The position numbers and the translations under genes are program-made. A DNA stretch of 64,000 bases from Cadophora sp. MPI-SDFR-AT-0126 (lineage: Eukaryota; Ascomycota; Leotiomycetes; Helotiales; Ploettnerulaceae), in assembly GCA_020747065.1 (NCBI GenBank), contig JAGMVK010000012.1, positions 310,001 to 374,000 of the forward strand. The letters are read 5' to 3'. Numbering within the stretch: position 1 is the first letter of the stretch; each line of letters opens with the position of its first letter. Below the pieces are notes generated by a model. It saw only the letters and a list, made by a program, of their open reading frames with translations, ran no database searches and was not told the origin of the DNA. Shown in pieces: positions 10,530 to 22,495 of the stretch.

Positions 10530-11452
10530 CTTCGACTCTGATTGGCAGATTCACTGCCAGAGTCACTGGCCGTTTAGTGGGGCTGGTGAGGGACTAGCCT
10601 GCTAGTCCACCAAAAATTGGCTCTTGACTTCGACTTGCCTCCTCTCCCTCCTTTTTACCACAACAACCTCGAAGGATTGAGATTTCTCAAACCATCTCCT
10701 CACATCTACACCACGACATCTTGAGACAACGGCTCACCACACTATTACGCGCAGAGCAGAGTAATCTTCTCTGAGATCAACGGCTCCGGCCTTTGTGCAA
10801 TCATCTTGGCACGTCATCGCCCGACGAAGCCCTCATATCGACGTTCACGTCTTCAGCTTTCGAATTTGTGCCCTTCTGAAATTCACTTCGAATATTTACA
10901 AGCGTGTGCAAATAACACCACCTCGCTCCTCAAAAAAAAAATTTCCTCGAAAAACATAGTCGTACCGCCTTCACCTCCTGCGACAACAGCAGGTACACCG
11001 GCGCTCTCTTTCAAACTCCTCGAAAGACCTCACAACCACATTGCCAAGTAATCCTTCAAGTTGGCGGGATTCAATCACTACTCGGTTTGCTTCATTCGTC
11101 CGCTTCTTGGGCCAAAGACCTGGGCCTGCAGCGGGTATAAGCCTCCATAATTGGTCTACCACCGACATCGACACATCACATTGACCAATATCGAATTTCA
11201 CATTGGGGTAGAAGCTGGACGGATAAGAAATTCGCATCAAAGCTGTACAGGGGCATCCTGTGCAAGAACAGCTATCAAATTGACGCCAATACGCGGTGGG
11301 CGCTCGTTGCCTGCCTCTACAGACCTGGAGGGCTAGGAGAGGAGAACTAGGGGAGAGCCTGAGAAGGGAAACAGCGGGGGAACACTTGCACGGCTTAAGC
11401 CAGCTTCAGGACAAGACACCTGGATATCTTTTGGAAGATCAATATCGACGCA
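10530..11452 (+). promoter_or_regulatory. 923-nt ATG-free region: promoter and probable long 5' leader of the CorA-type transporter
   Basis: I read every line of this stretch and found no ATG on the plus strand between 10530 and the start codon at 11453, although the base composition is ordinary. About a dozen would be expected by chance. This is the signature of transcribed leader under selection against upstream starts. It may include an unrecognised 5' UTR intron. It contains an A9 run near 10932. Confidence 0.6.
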
Positions 11453-13395
11453 ATGTCCGACCAAGAGAGCAACACTAGCACCAACAACTCCGGATACAGC
11501 ACTCCTGTTCCAGAATTGGATGACCATCGACATCAGAGTACCTCTGTACAGAAGCCACGATCCAGACGTGGTACTGTTGACACCATGCAAAGCAACTTCC
11601 GCCGCAATTTAGCCCCGGACCTTACTCTTGTCAACGAAGGACTTTCTCCAACCATTGCGAGAGACTTTGAAGAAGCTGTAGATGACGGAGATTCAGCTGG
11701 AGTCTCTCCACTTCATCTGAGAGCAGCATCCGGTCGTAGCCGTCGGGGGACTGTCACTACACTTGACCCTCGATCCGCCTCTCCACCAAGCTCGGTTAAG
11801 GCCTTTGCGGAAGCGAGACGTATGGAGCGAGATCTGTCGGATCTTAACAAGGACAACCGAAGATACGAAGATTGTGATCTCCACAGAACACTCTCAAGCG
11901 ACAGCCGCCGAAGCAGACGCAGCCTCAGAAGCAGACGATATACTAATGACAATGACAACAATAGCATTGCCGATTCACGTCACACTGCTGAAGAGGATGT
12001 GTGCTTCCCACTACATCCCGCTGGGGGAAAGGACTCGCTCAACATCAATTTCGAGCTGCTTCAAGAGTTCATTGACGAGGAAGAAACTCGGGAGCGAACC
12101 CCACCCCAAGGCCAGCCACAGGCTCGGATATTCCACGACCTTCGCCCTCAGAAGACTGGAATTCCGACCATTGTCAACTCAGATGGTGACATCGTTGAGG
12201 CTCCTTCCGGGAGAACCTCTCAGATGAGTGGCAAGATTACCGAGGTTGAGTTTGATGAGAAGTCTACAGAGCCTCGACTCGAGAACCGATTTGAGTTCTT
12301 CTCAACTCTTGGGGAGTCTACCATTCACGCTGCCGAGTTTGGTGACTTAGTCTTGCCTGGAGAGGATGTCCGGAGCTTGTTCACCCTGCCACCAACTACA
12401 GACGATGAAGATGGTGTATGGTGGTTGAACATCAATAGTGCGACAAAGGAAGAGATTACAACAATTTGCCGGGCTTTCGGTATCCACCCTTTGACTATTG
12501 AGGACATCCTCACCCAGGAAGCTCGTGAGAAGATTGAACTCTTCCAATCTTATTACTTTGCCTGCTTCCGGTCGTTCCATGTCGAGGAAGAAGAAAATGG
12601 TGGACAAGATTATGAGCCCTTCAACATCTATGTTGTTGTTTTCCGCGAGGGTACTCTCAGCTTCAGCTTCGCCCCCAACCCTCACGCTGTCCAGGTCCGG
12701 CAAAGAATCACCAAACTCAAGGATTTCGTTGCTTTAAGCTCCGATTGGATCTGCTACGCACTGATGTAAGTTCTCCGAGAAATTTGAACGATTCATCCAG
12801 TTGACTTTCTTTTAGTGACAACATCGTTGATTCCTTCGCTCCAATCATCAACAGAATCGAGCGTGAGGCTGACGTAATTGAAGACGAAGTCTTCATCTCT
12901 CGCAATGATGACATGCAGACATTCCTTCGTAAGATTGGCCTGGCTCGAAAGAACGTCATGGGTCTCATGAAGCTGTTGGGAGGAAAGGCCGATGTTCTCA
13001 AAGGTTTTACCAAGCGCTGCAATGCCAACTACAGGGTCACCCCTCGAATGGATATTGGGCTTTACTTGGGCGATATACAGGATCACGTCGTCACCATGAT
13101 GACCAACTTGGCTCACTTCGAGAAAATGCTGTCTAGATCTCACAGCAACTACCTCGCTCAGCTGTCTATTGAGAACATCGAACAAGGTAACAACTCCAAC
13201 AGAGTTCTCAGCAAGATCACCATACTTGCCTCGATCCTTGTTCCCCTCAATTTGGTATGCGGTCTATTCGGAATGAACGTGGCTGTTCCGTGGAAGAACT
13301 CTGAAAGCCTTGGGCCTTTCTTTGGCATTCTGGGATTCTTGGTTCTCTTCACAGTCATGTCTCTTGGCGTTGCCAGGCGGTTGAGATACATCTGA
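11453..13395 (+). CDS. CorA-type magnesium transporter (ALR1/MNR2 family)
   Basis: Two exons, 11453-12765 and 12816-13395 (intron 50 nt), encode 630 residues. The first ~270 residues are hydrophilic and Ser/Arg-rich with basic patches (RSRRGT, SRRSRRSLRSRR) typical of the cytosolic N-terminus of fungal ALR/MNR2 proteins. The CorA core starts near residue 310 (WWLNINSATKEEITTICRAF, then FGIHPLTIEDILTQEAREKI). The two C-terminal membrane helices are separated by the diagnostic Gly-Met-Asn loop in LVCGLFGMNVAVPW, and the protein ends shortly after the second helix (ARRLRYI). This predicts Mg2+ transport at the plasma or vacuolar membrane; ALR1-like and MNR2-like cannot be separated by eye. Confidence 0.94.
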
Positions 13396-13746
13396 GCAAC
13401 GAAAGGATGATTCGACGGCTGCGAAAGATTTATGCACGAATGGTCGTTTTGATTGCAGCTTTGGTGTTTAGAATTTTACATACTGCTGAATCTGGGGTTT
13501 TGCATTCTGCCTTAATACTCTACTCTTGACTGCTTTGAGTTGTTAGTGTACTTAAATCGTTGTGTTCTTGTTTCGATAGACTAGAAATAGAAGAAGATGC
13601 ACGAGTAATACGGTATAACAGACTTTGCCAATTCGATGTTAGTGAGTGTGTTTGTGAACGGTATCTGGTCAACATCATTGCGACGTCATGAAGGGCTTCC
13701 AAACATTCTTCAAATAGAGAATCGAATTGGTCTATTGCATCTATGC
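13396..13746. other. Convergent spacer, no gene seen
   Basis: Tail-to-tail spacer of 351 bp between the CorA gene and the mitochondrial GGQ protein. It is expected to contain both 3' UTRs; nothing else is recognisable. Confidence 0.5.
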
Positions 13747-14361
13747 TCAGTTCTCGCCCTTGCCAGTCCCCATATCCTTCCCCTCATTCTCATCTATCTC
13801 CTTAACCTCTTCACAGTCCCTCTTCGCCTCATCAAGCAGCCTGTACTTCCTCTTACTCTTCTTAACAGCACTGCTCTTCCTCTTCCTCTTCGTCTCTCCC
13901 ACAACCGCAATTCGACTCTCCTTCCCCTTCTCCATTTCCTCAACCCGCTCAGCCAGCATCTGCCTGGCGATCTTCCGATTCTGGGTCCGCGATCGTGTGG
14001 CTTGCACTTTGAGGACCATGCCGGAGGGGATGTGTTTCAATTGCACAGCGGAGGATGTTTTGTTCTGTTGTTAGCCGATGATTAGCTCTGCATCTAAGTA
14101 TAAGTAGAACACGTCAAAGAATTAAATGAAACTTACGATCTTCTGACCTCCAGGTCCACTACCCTTCAGAAACGCCTCAGTCAACTCACTCTCATCCAAA
14201 GACTGTGGTCGATCCGGCATCTTCTTTGCCCATGCTGGCGATGTAGCCGCGATGCCTCGAGTGGAACCGACAACTGAATGCTTTGGGAGCGCAACTCCTG
14301 TGAGGCTTTCAAGGATAGGCCTTCTTCCCCTTGAGATACAGGAGAGTTGTCCTCGTATCAT
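13747..14361 (-). CDS. Mitochondrial GGQ-domain peptide release factor-like protein (C12orf65/MTRFR, yeast Rso55 family)
   Basis: Exons on the minus strand are 14361-14137 and 14064-13747 (intron 72 nt), giving 180 residues. The N-terminus is basic and hydroxylated with almost no acids (MIRGQLSCISRGRRP), consistent with mitochondrial import. The RF-1 catalytic core is complete: ELTEAFLKGSGPGGQKINKT carries the GGQ that hydrolyses peptidyl-tRNA ester bonds, followed by VQLKHIPSGMVLKVQATRSR. The C-terminus is very Lys/Arg-rich (ETKRKRKSSAVKKSKRKYRL), as in family members that rescue stalled mitoribosomes. The protein lacks codon-recognition domains, hence release-factor-like. I chose the ATG at 14361 because the longer open frame upstream has no ATG. 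Confidence 0.92.
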
Positions 14362-14650
14362 TGTACATGTTGTTTGATAGTCGAAGTCCTTTCCGGCAGC
14401 CTCTGGCAATCCGACTGGGAATCTGAGGTCAAGTCTGAGTGCTGGAAGCCATCGGATCGGAAATGGCTTTCGCCGATGCAGCACGCCAAGACTCGTTCAT
14501 TATCTCAATTATTTGGAAACATCAACTTGGGATCACGATCACGATCCAACGACTCCCTTTGGAACCCTCGGATTCTCTCCTCCCTCCCCTGCTACAATTC
14601 GCAACACCTTTTTCCTCCCAGAATCCAAGTGCTTCCTGCAAGCCGACACA

Positions 14651-15225
14651 ATGTCTATGTTCGCATCAACGTTCCGGTGGCTGCAAAGGAAGAGATACCA
14701 ATATGAAGTAAGCGATTCAATAATCTCACCGAGACATTTGAACGCATATTGATCGTGGAAACAGGTCACATTCTCTCTGTACATGTTGACACCAACTGAG
14801 AAATTCATTTTCAGTGAGACTTCCCCCACTCCTCTCCATCAATCCATCCTATCCGCCCTGTCCGGCATCTCCCCTTTTCCCCTCCATCAATACCCCTTCC
14901 TATCTATTTCACCAATGCCCCTCCATTCCACAGGTTTTAGTCTGCTAATATTATCTTCCCAATTACAGACTCCTTCCTCTTCCTCTTCTTCAGCATGATT
15001 ATAATCGCTATGACGCTCTACCTGCCGCAACACATCGCCTTCCTCACCAACCGCGCCTGGTTCTATTACAACGGCGACGAGAGCGCGAAGACGGCCGTGC
15101 AGTCGGTTATTGAGAGCCCGACTGGCGCGGCGCTGGTGCAGAAGGTTACGGAGAGCGTTGTTGCCGCGAGTAGTGTTGGAGGAACGGCTGGGTCGACGAT
15201 CTTGGGCGCTGGGAAGGAGTTATAG
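14651..15225 (+). CDS. Small regulatory subunit of serine palmitoyltransferase (SPTSSA/Tsc3-like)
   Basis: Three exons, 14651-14707, 14765-14813 and 14969-15225, encode 120 residues. Residues ~10-60 read FRWLQRKRYQYEVTFSLYML, then TPTEKFIFNSFLFLFFSM and a single hydrophobic helix ending in TLYLPQHIAF. This layout (aromatic WLxxxYYxYxVT block, ML-x-P-x-E, FN, helix, MPQH-like end) matches vertebrate ssSPTa and its fungal relatives (SPT_ssu-like family). Such subunits sit in the ER membrane, activate the LCB1/LCB2 enzyme and influence acyl-CoA choice in sphingoid-base synthesis. The ~55-residue Ala/Val/Gly-rich C-terminal extension is absent from the animal proteins. The gene shares a 289-bp divergent promoter with the mitochondrial GGQ gene. 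Confidence 0.88.
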
Positions 15226-15772
15226 AGGAATGGGGTTGTGTAGGCTTTACAGTTGGGTTGGTTTGGTTTGCTGAGGGCCTGGAAAGAGAGGGAATATGAC
15301 AGGGTGGAGATCTCGTAGGGAGGAGCAACGTATGAGTTTGGAGTTTGAGGACGAAGGGGCACGAGAACCGTTAGAATATGATATCAAGCGGTCCCGATGG
15401 ACTGAAGAGATTTGAGCTTGAGAATGGGCAGCATTGTGTAGAAGTACGGGGACTTGGTACTATGGCGTTTGGGGTGGACTTCAAGTCTTCAATGCTTTCA
15501 CACTGGCACGGCACAAGAGATGTACCTTAGTATCATAGAATAGCACGAGTTGCGCACAGGATACCTTCATGGTCCTAATTAATTGTTAATACGAGACGAG
15601 CTGGGTATCATCGCAAAGTGCCCCTTCGAAGACTCCAATCATATCCGTCCCTTTCCCAGTGCCAAATCAACTTGTGATAGCCTTCAATATAAGTGAGCTC
15701 GTACAAAATGCTGCTCCACTTCAAGATCTCGAACTTGAGATCGAGATTGAGATTGAAACATTAGACTATCGA
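15226..15772. other. Convergent spacer, no gene seen
   Basis: Tail-to-tail region of about 550 bp between the SPT subunit and CENP-I genes. A short purine/pyrimidine-biased segment with repeated GAGATTGAGATTGA-like bases occurs near 15740-15760. No gene is supported. Confidence 0.45.
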
Positions 15773-18267
15773 TTAGGCTTTCGCCTTCTCCCTCGCCGTC
15801 ATGAGATGCTTCATAGTGTTATACATCAGTTCCCCTACACCAACAGCTCCTTGATTCTCCATGTACGTCAAAACCCCAAGCTTGTAATCCGCCCATGGCA
15901 ATCTCAAGCCCCCATCTTTCTCAAGTAGCTTCAGTGAATTCTGAGTTACTGGTCCAGCATGTCTCCGATCGATTTGATCTTCTGAACTGTCCTCCAGATC
16001 CCGCACGTACGCTATAGCTAGCGAGGAAAACACCGGGGAATACGAGAAGCTGAAGAGCGATGGTAGGGATAGGTTGGTGTCCAGACTAGCAACATACTGC
16101 CCAAGTACTTGCGTGACGTCTGGAGGAAGCAAGCAGCCGAGTGCATTTGGATCTGAGGTGTTGAATGCTCGGGAGCGCCAGAAGCAGTTGCATACATCCA
16201 TCAAGTAGCCATTGAAGTGATTGACGTAGTCTTTGGGGTAGGATGGCTGGTTCTGAATCGATGAATTCGCTGGTCTGGGCGCCATGGCGAGCTCGAAGGC
16301 TTTTTTGTAGAGTGCAAGGATGGCGCAGAGACGGCTGACTGTGCTGAGTGAGGTTGTGAAGAGAAGGCTGTAGATTACCTCCGCAGGGGGAATGGTGATT
16401 CGCACGACTGGCTTGAGACTTGGGTGGGTTACGAGTGCGGCGCTGGTTTCGTAGAAATCGAGGATTGTGGAGTATGCGGAGACGGTGATGGTGTTTTGGA
16501 TGATCGTCAGGGAGAGGTTGCTGGCGTGATCGATTAAAGCGGTGATCGTTGCTTGTGCTTCCTGGATGGAACCAGGCTGGGATAGAATAGACACCATCCA
16601 TCGGTCGAGGAGTTTCTTGTAGAATATGAGAAGGGTGATTTGACCAGTAGTCACATCGACTTCTAGGAGGGCATCCTCGAGTGGTTGGAATGTGGATCGG
16701 TACAAGTCTATCAAGTCAGTATGTGAGCAAGAATGCAGGAAAACATAACATACCTTCCCACGACTCAATCGGGACATATGCCAGGAGATCAAGAACTACT
16801 TCACGTCCAGCCACACCATTCCACGTTGGAATCATGGATTTAAGATATGTTAGGCATGCTGATGGAAGCGTCTGTGTTCATTGTCAGCTCAATGTTGCAT
16901 GAAATTTCAGCAACAACTCACCTTAGTATGGCGAGTGTATCCAAGTATGGTTTCAAGCATCTCCAAGATCTGTCGTTCTCCAGCATGCGACGATTGCAGG
17001 TGATCTTCCAAAAAAGCCATCAACCAACTATCAATACGTCTCGCGTTGCTCTTGCTCGAGCGGAGCTGTAAGAACTTCTGTAGGAGAGGATCATCGATGG
17101 CAGCGACCAGTTGGTTGGGTGGTTCGATTTTCTCAAGTTTCTGGATAAATTCGTGGACATCCTCAATCTCCTCCAGGGTAACAGAAGTCTATCTCGTCAG
17201 CGGTGAATTTACACATCCAAGAGTCCCAGGATCTCTACCTCTTGGGCATGCGACGTGTATACTTGAGGTAACACGGATGACTTTCTTGCTTTAGTACTAG
17301 CCTTGCGAGCTACTCTGAAAGTTCTCTTCTCAGGTGGAAGACTGTCCTGTGTTTTTTGGATGTGAAGTTCTTGAATTTCACCAAGTCGGTGTCGCCATTC
17401 TTTATTTGGGTGCTACCAATCTATCAGCATATATTGACTATAGTTTCATAAAGATCACTTGCCGTAAAGACAGATGCTCGCCCAGCAGTCGCCTCACCAA
17501 CAATAACATCTGGATAGTAGTCTTTATATACTCTCATTAGTCCCACCAGAGGAGGCTCATTTCCACACTGTCGGGTCAGATCCATCCTGTACGGACATCA
17601 GCACTCAGTAACATTAGGGAACGTTGTCTGTCTCACAATACTTGTATCCTGAATGGCCTGACATGCTTTCGTCGAGTGATGAGAGATAGCACGTGACACA
17701 ATTGAGGTCTGGAAACGTCAGAAGGGGCACTGGACTAAGCTAAGCTCAGCCATTGAGGATATACCTTAGAGTAGACGTATCCAGCATATTGAACAGTACG
17801 CTGTAGAGTTGCGAGAGTACCCTTTGGTCCTCCAGTACATCATATACCATAATCAACCACTTCAATAATGCTGCCTGTGCAGAATAAGACGGCTTCAGCC
17901 GACCATGACCTAGCCCTCCCACAACTTTGATCACAACAAGGTCTGGGACTCGGGTCGCAGGATAGAGATTGCGAATCAAATTCCCCAGACTGCTTTGGTC
18001 GAGCTCGTTGGGACGCGTGATGATGTCCACCAGCTGCTCCAGAGACGAATTTGACAAGCCATCTTCGTAGGCCATCGAGCACAATTTATCGATCAGAACT
18101 GATATCTTAGTGGTGCGCTGTTGCGCGGTTTTGGTTGCAGCTGTTGTGTTGTGAGCTTGATGAACCACGCCGTCCTCACGCGTTCGCAGACGCGTGATGT
18201 TCTTACCTTTTTGTAGGTCACCAATGAGGTCGGAAATACTCTCACCATCGTTCAGTGGTGTTACCAT
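15773..18267 (-). CDS. Inner kinetochore protein CENP-I (Mis6/Ctf3 family)
   Basis: Seven exons on the minus strand: 18267-17765, 17708-17637, 17586-17463, 17412-17239, 17188-16922, 16871-16754, 16707-15773. They sum to 2193 nt and 730 residues, matching human CENP-I and yeast Ctf3 in length. The family core is clear around residues 80-170: SLGNLIRNLYPATRVPDLVV, HGRLKPSYSAQAALLKWLI and SQLYSVLFNMLDTSTLRP, then LSLITRRKHVRPFR. The rest is helical-repeat-like without membrane segments. CENP-I is part of the CENP-H/I/K (Ctf3) complex of the constitutive centromere-associated network. Intron 3 (17462-17413) begins GCAAGT, a GC-AG intron; a GT-AG alternative does not keep the conserved FTHPNKEWR junction. 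Exon 2 uses the GTGAGA donor because the nearby GTATTG donor breaks the frame. Confidence 0.93.
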
Positions 18268-20363
18268 GGCTTGAGTTATTTGAGCAGCACACGCTGCAGC
18301 GATTTCTAGATGTTATGTCAGAGTGTTGGTGAGCTGGTGGGGTTGTTTTGGCAAATCGCCCCCTCCAAAATTTGGTGTAACGGTCGCTTATTTTTGTGTC
18401 GCTGTTCCCACTGGTTTTGTTATCATACTACAGTAGCCGAGAAGCATCAACTTCACCGTTCAGAATGGGAGAAACAGGAAGTCCCCAGCATTTTCCGACG
18501 TTCACCGCTGCCAGCATACTGACCAGTACGCATTCACTCAAGAACAAACGTTATTATCACCCAATTGTCTCGTTGTCTAGCTATCTGTTGAGTGCTCTGC
18601 AAGTATATTTATGTTGTATGCAATCCAGGTCTTAACTGACGCCCTTCCTAGTGCTGCGCCATTCCCGATATCGACAATCTGCACCATCTATGCAGAGGAT
18701 ATCTCGTGCCTTCGATCATATGGTAGCATCGTATGACAGACCAAGAACTCGGGCCAACCTGGTAGGAAGAAGGGCAGACAGTTACTGACTATCTGGGTGC
18801 AAATCTTCATAGGACTCGTATTTTCTATTCGCTCTGGAGAGGGTGGAACAATCAAGACGCAAAGTACCTTGGTGCGAGGTTTACTTCGAGATGAAGAATG
18901 CTGAAAGCAGGCAGCAACCTCAAGAAATGTATGCAGAGGGAAAATGCACTCTACAGCTTGGTGCTCGGACATGCTTGCAGCATGGAACTGCACTGTGGAA
19001 AATGTTTGTGAAGGTGCAGTTGACTGATGCTACTGTTGGCCACAAAATACCACGGTAATGGTACTATTTGTGGACAGTCCGGTACGTCTCGAACCCCACT
19101 CACTTTCTTTATTGGAGTATTGCTTATCCTTTATCCCCTTCCTTGCTCCTGGCTCTATTTCTCAAAATGCTAAGCATGTCAGCATTTCATTGCCCCGCGG
19201 TCTAGTTCTACTCGGCCATCCGCGGAGTCTTCAGGAATTCTTACGCTTCATGCCCCTCTACCAAGACACTGGTTCTAGAGGGAGATCCATTTCTATTGAA
19301 GCTGCCAGAATTCCCATCCCCCCCCTTCCCACTTCGTTTGGGCATGCCTGATGCATTCCCGGCTTATGGGCCATTCAGGTGCCTGAGCCGCCGGATTGAC
19401 GCCGGAAGCAGCCCAGAGCCAGCCACCCCACGCTCTGTTACTTTCTTCAACGGTTGTGCTGTTTGCTATGGGAAAAGAACAAAATTTGCTAGCGACATGT
19501 GCGGAAGGTAAGCCTCAACGATGGCAAAATTGCTACTTGCCGTTCGCTCGGCTATGACCTATGAGAAAGGTCTGAGGTTGTTTTCATTAAATGTTATGCA
19601 TTTGAGATCCATGACGCTTCCACAATACCATGGTTGCGTGGCGATCCTTGCTGTGCTGCTTCTGCGAAGCCAGCTCTGCAAGCATTAGGGCAGGGTGTGG
19701 CCTATTTACCATGGCTTTCCCCAACTGTTACACAAACACGCCTAAGCATGCGAGCAGATGATTTGGGAATCGAGCACTAGGTTGTCCGTTCCATGGTTCT
19801 TCTGCAGAAACCGGAAAGGGAGAAAAATTGCTCAGTCTGCAGGCTAGTCTTGTCCCGAATCTTACCACCAAAGTCAATATCGTCCACGTTAGATGCTCAT
19901 CGAATTTATTCACCCACCACTCCTGGGTAACAGGTCGACAGAAAAGAGCAGCTAAATATGCAGCTTGTCTCGATTTGCTGCAGCCGCGATGAAGTCCAGG
20001 CCCCCAGTGCGATCCTCGTTCCGTGGCCTGTCAGGCTCCCAGGACTAAGAGTGATTCCGATGAACAGAGCACTTTGATTTATCCATAGGGAATTTGCATC
20101 TGACAACTGTAAGGTACATCTGGAACCCACGCCCACGCCCACGCCCAGCCAAAACCCAACACGCCATTCCCGAGAATCGACCATTGTAGCCATGCTTTCG
20201 GAAAGCTGTCCCCGCTGGGACGATCTCTAGACACTGAAAAGACCACACTAAGATGATATTCGTTTATTTTTTGATGGCTTGACGGTCAGTCGCAATTCCA
20301 CCCTTCTTGTGGTATCAAACCCACTGATGCGGGTAGCGCCTTTCTCGTTATTGTTCTTTGGAT
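18268..20363. other. 2.1-kb divergent region, no gene seen
   Basis: Head-to-head spacer between CENP-I and the GNAT protein. I looked for a GH3 N-acetylglucosaminidase barrel that might belong to the downstream gene and saw none, nor any transposon remnant. ORFs here are short and uncompositional. Confidence 0.45.
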
Positions 20364-22495
20364 ATGTCAAACCAGCGGCACGATGCATCCACAGAAGAGA
20401 CCGAAGAGATGTAAGTTGGCCTGTTCATTCGGCCTCGTTCAATTAATTTTATCTCACTCTATTAGGGACATTGATTCCGTAACATCGTCTTTGCCTCCTC
20501 CAGGACCGCCTGCCTTTCCGGATCCAAACAGACACATCCTTGCGATCATTTCAAGAGATCTGCCGGATTGGCTTGGTTACATCAGGGCTCTACAAGAAAC
20601 AGATGTGATAATACTTCTGACGCCAGTTGTAATCCCCATTAGTCAGGATGCGACAGACACCAGTGACCCCTTTGAGCCATTTGGTCGAGCACTGGCTAAG
20701 AGACACCCAAGAGTTCGACACGTACCTTACACCCGAAGGTTTGGAAACCAGATCTCTTTCTTCCTCGTTTTTTCTGCTAATTGTCTGAACAGGAATGGGA
20801 TCACTTCAACACATCTAGGATTTATCAAGCGGGGGCACGTAATCGTACTCTGCTTTGCAGTCTCGCCTGACCGTCCACTGCAGCTCGAAATCGCCGACAT
20901 TACATTTGCTATCAGCGACAATAAACCGTGCATCGTTGTAATCTGTAACCACACAATAGACACCAACAACCCTGGCCCTTTTCCAACAATTGTGCAAGCT
21001 GCTGGGTACTCGCCACCAGCACTTGAAGCTGCCGCAGCACTGGTCTTCGGCGAGAATCTTGAACTACAAGCCGCCGAATCAGGTGAGCTTTCTGGTTCCG
21101 GAACTCAGAAGCCTAGGCTTTGGCCAGTTGAGCAATGGAACGAGGCAAGAGACTTATCTGGTGTTTTGGATATGTGGACAGGCTGCGTAAGCAGTCGGTT
21201 TGCTCTGGACCAGCAGACGCTAGCTTCTCTCTTACGCCGGCCAGGCTACGCAAAACATTATGGTAAGTCTCGCTCAGAATACAATCAGCTTCCTCTCGAG
21301 TGGAAAGGGACTTGCGCATCCTCTTCAGCCGCTGTGGCAACCAAGAACCATCATAGTAATTCGTCAAATAGTTGTTCGCGACAGTAACGGAGATAGCCTG
21401 GGATTCTGTGCTACATATCTCTCCTACGCGGATCGAGAAGGGGAGAGGCTGATAGCATCGTTGGCTTTCCTCTTTGTCCAGCCTACGAAACGACAACAAG
21501 GAATTGGATTGAGTCTTCACAGCCATGCTCTCAGTGAGCTCAAGAAAACCCGAGGCGTTGTTCGTTTACAGCTCGGAAGTACGTTTCCCCGTATCCTTTA
21601 CGGTCCTCCACTCGATATGCCGCTGAATGATGCTTGGTTTCGTCGCAGAGGTTGGCAGCTAAACAGAGAACTTCCCGGTCAAGGACGTACTGTCCATGAT
21701 TTGATATTGACCTTTTCGGAATGGCGATATAAAGAGGATCCATTTCCACCCACTACGCCGAGCTACAGGCCATGCACACAAGCAGATATGGGCCAGGTTC
21801 TCGAACTTGTGGCGAGGATATGTTTTGAGCAAGCAAAGATGGGTTGGTTTGATCAGTACTTATCCCTTATGAATGGACCAAATGTCAAAGATGTGATATT
21901 GGGCTTTGCAGACAATGCGATGGTTGCCACTGCTCTGACTTATACACCTTCCTGCGGCTCCCAAATCTCCTCGAACCTTCCCTGGGCCGGTCAAATCGAT
22001 AATGATGTAGGAGGTGTCACTTGTATCTGTGTACACCGTAAGTTTTCAAGTTTCTTCAAAGATATCAATGTTAACGCAACGGAAACTCTTACCGTATTGG
22101 CGTGAGTACATTCTCAAGGCTCAAGTGATGGCAGTGTGTTGTTGAAATTATGGCGACCTATCTGGTCCACTGAACGACTTTTTCAGTTTTGCCAGAAGTT
22201 GGTCTTTGCGTCTTATTCAGCATCACACCACTTTTCACTTGCTATTACTTACAAACTGACATATCACTAGCAACTATGCGAGACTTGGTCATGGGTGGTC
22301 TTCTTGACGCATGTGTAGAAACTCTACATCACCAGGGCATGAAGAGGATGTTCGCTGATGGAATTGGCGAGGAAGCAGACGGATTCTTGAAGCTCGGTGT
22401 GTAATCAGATTATTTCGTGGTATTCAAAGCGCTAACTTCGATATGTAGGTTTTCGAAAATGGGCGCAGTATCGAGACGTTTGGAAGGACACCTGA
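20364..22495 (+). CDS. GNAT acetyltransferase-like protein resembling the C-terminal half of fungal GH3 beta-N-acetylglucosaminidases
   Basis: Six exons: 20364-20410, 20466-20738, 20793-21262, 21372-22037, 22271-22396, 22449-22495; 542 residues. The first ~220 residues form an alpha/beta domain like the one after the catalytic barrel of fungal GH3 N-acetylglucosaminidases (HILAIISRDLPDWLGYIRAL; VIVLCFAVSPDRPLQL; APEIRTLA-type helix replaced by EAAAALVFGENLEL). Residues ~225-540 are a double GNAT-like region: RPGYAKHYVVRDSNGDSLGF, a QPTKRQQGIGLSLHSHAL acetyl-CoA loop (Q/RxxGxG/A), LQLGSTFPRILYGPP, MGWFDQYLSLMNGPNVKD and WAGQIDNDVGGVTCICV. The GH3 barrel itself is absent, so this is a stand-alone acetyltransferase module or a split gene. 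Exon 4/5 joins a slightly shorter loop than I recall for the family, so that junction is the least sure. Confidence 0.75.

Noticed and set aside
18268..20363. Search for a GH3 catalytic barrel upstream of the GNAT gene
   Set aside because: No KHFPGHG-like sequence or long frame on the plus strand.
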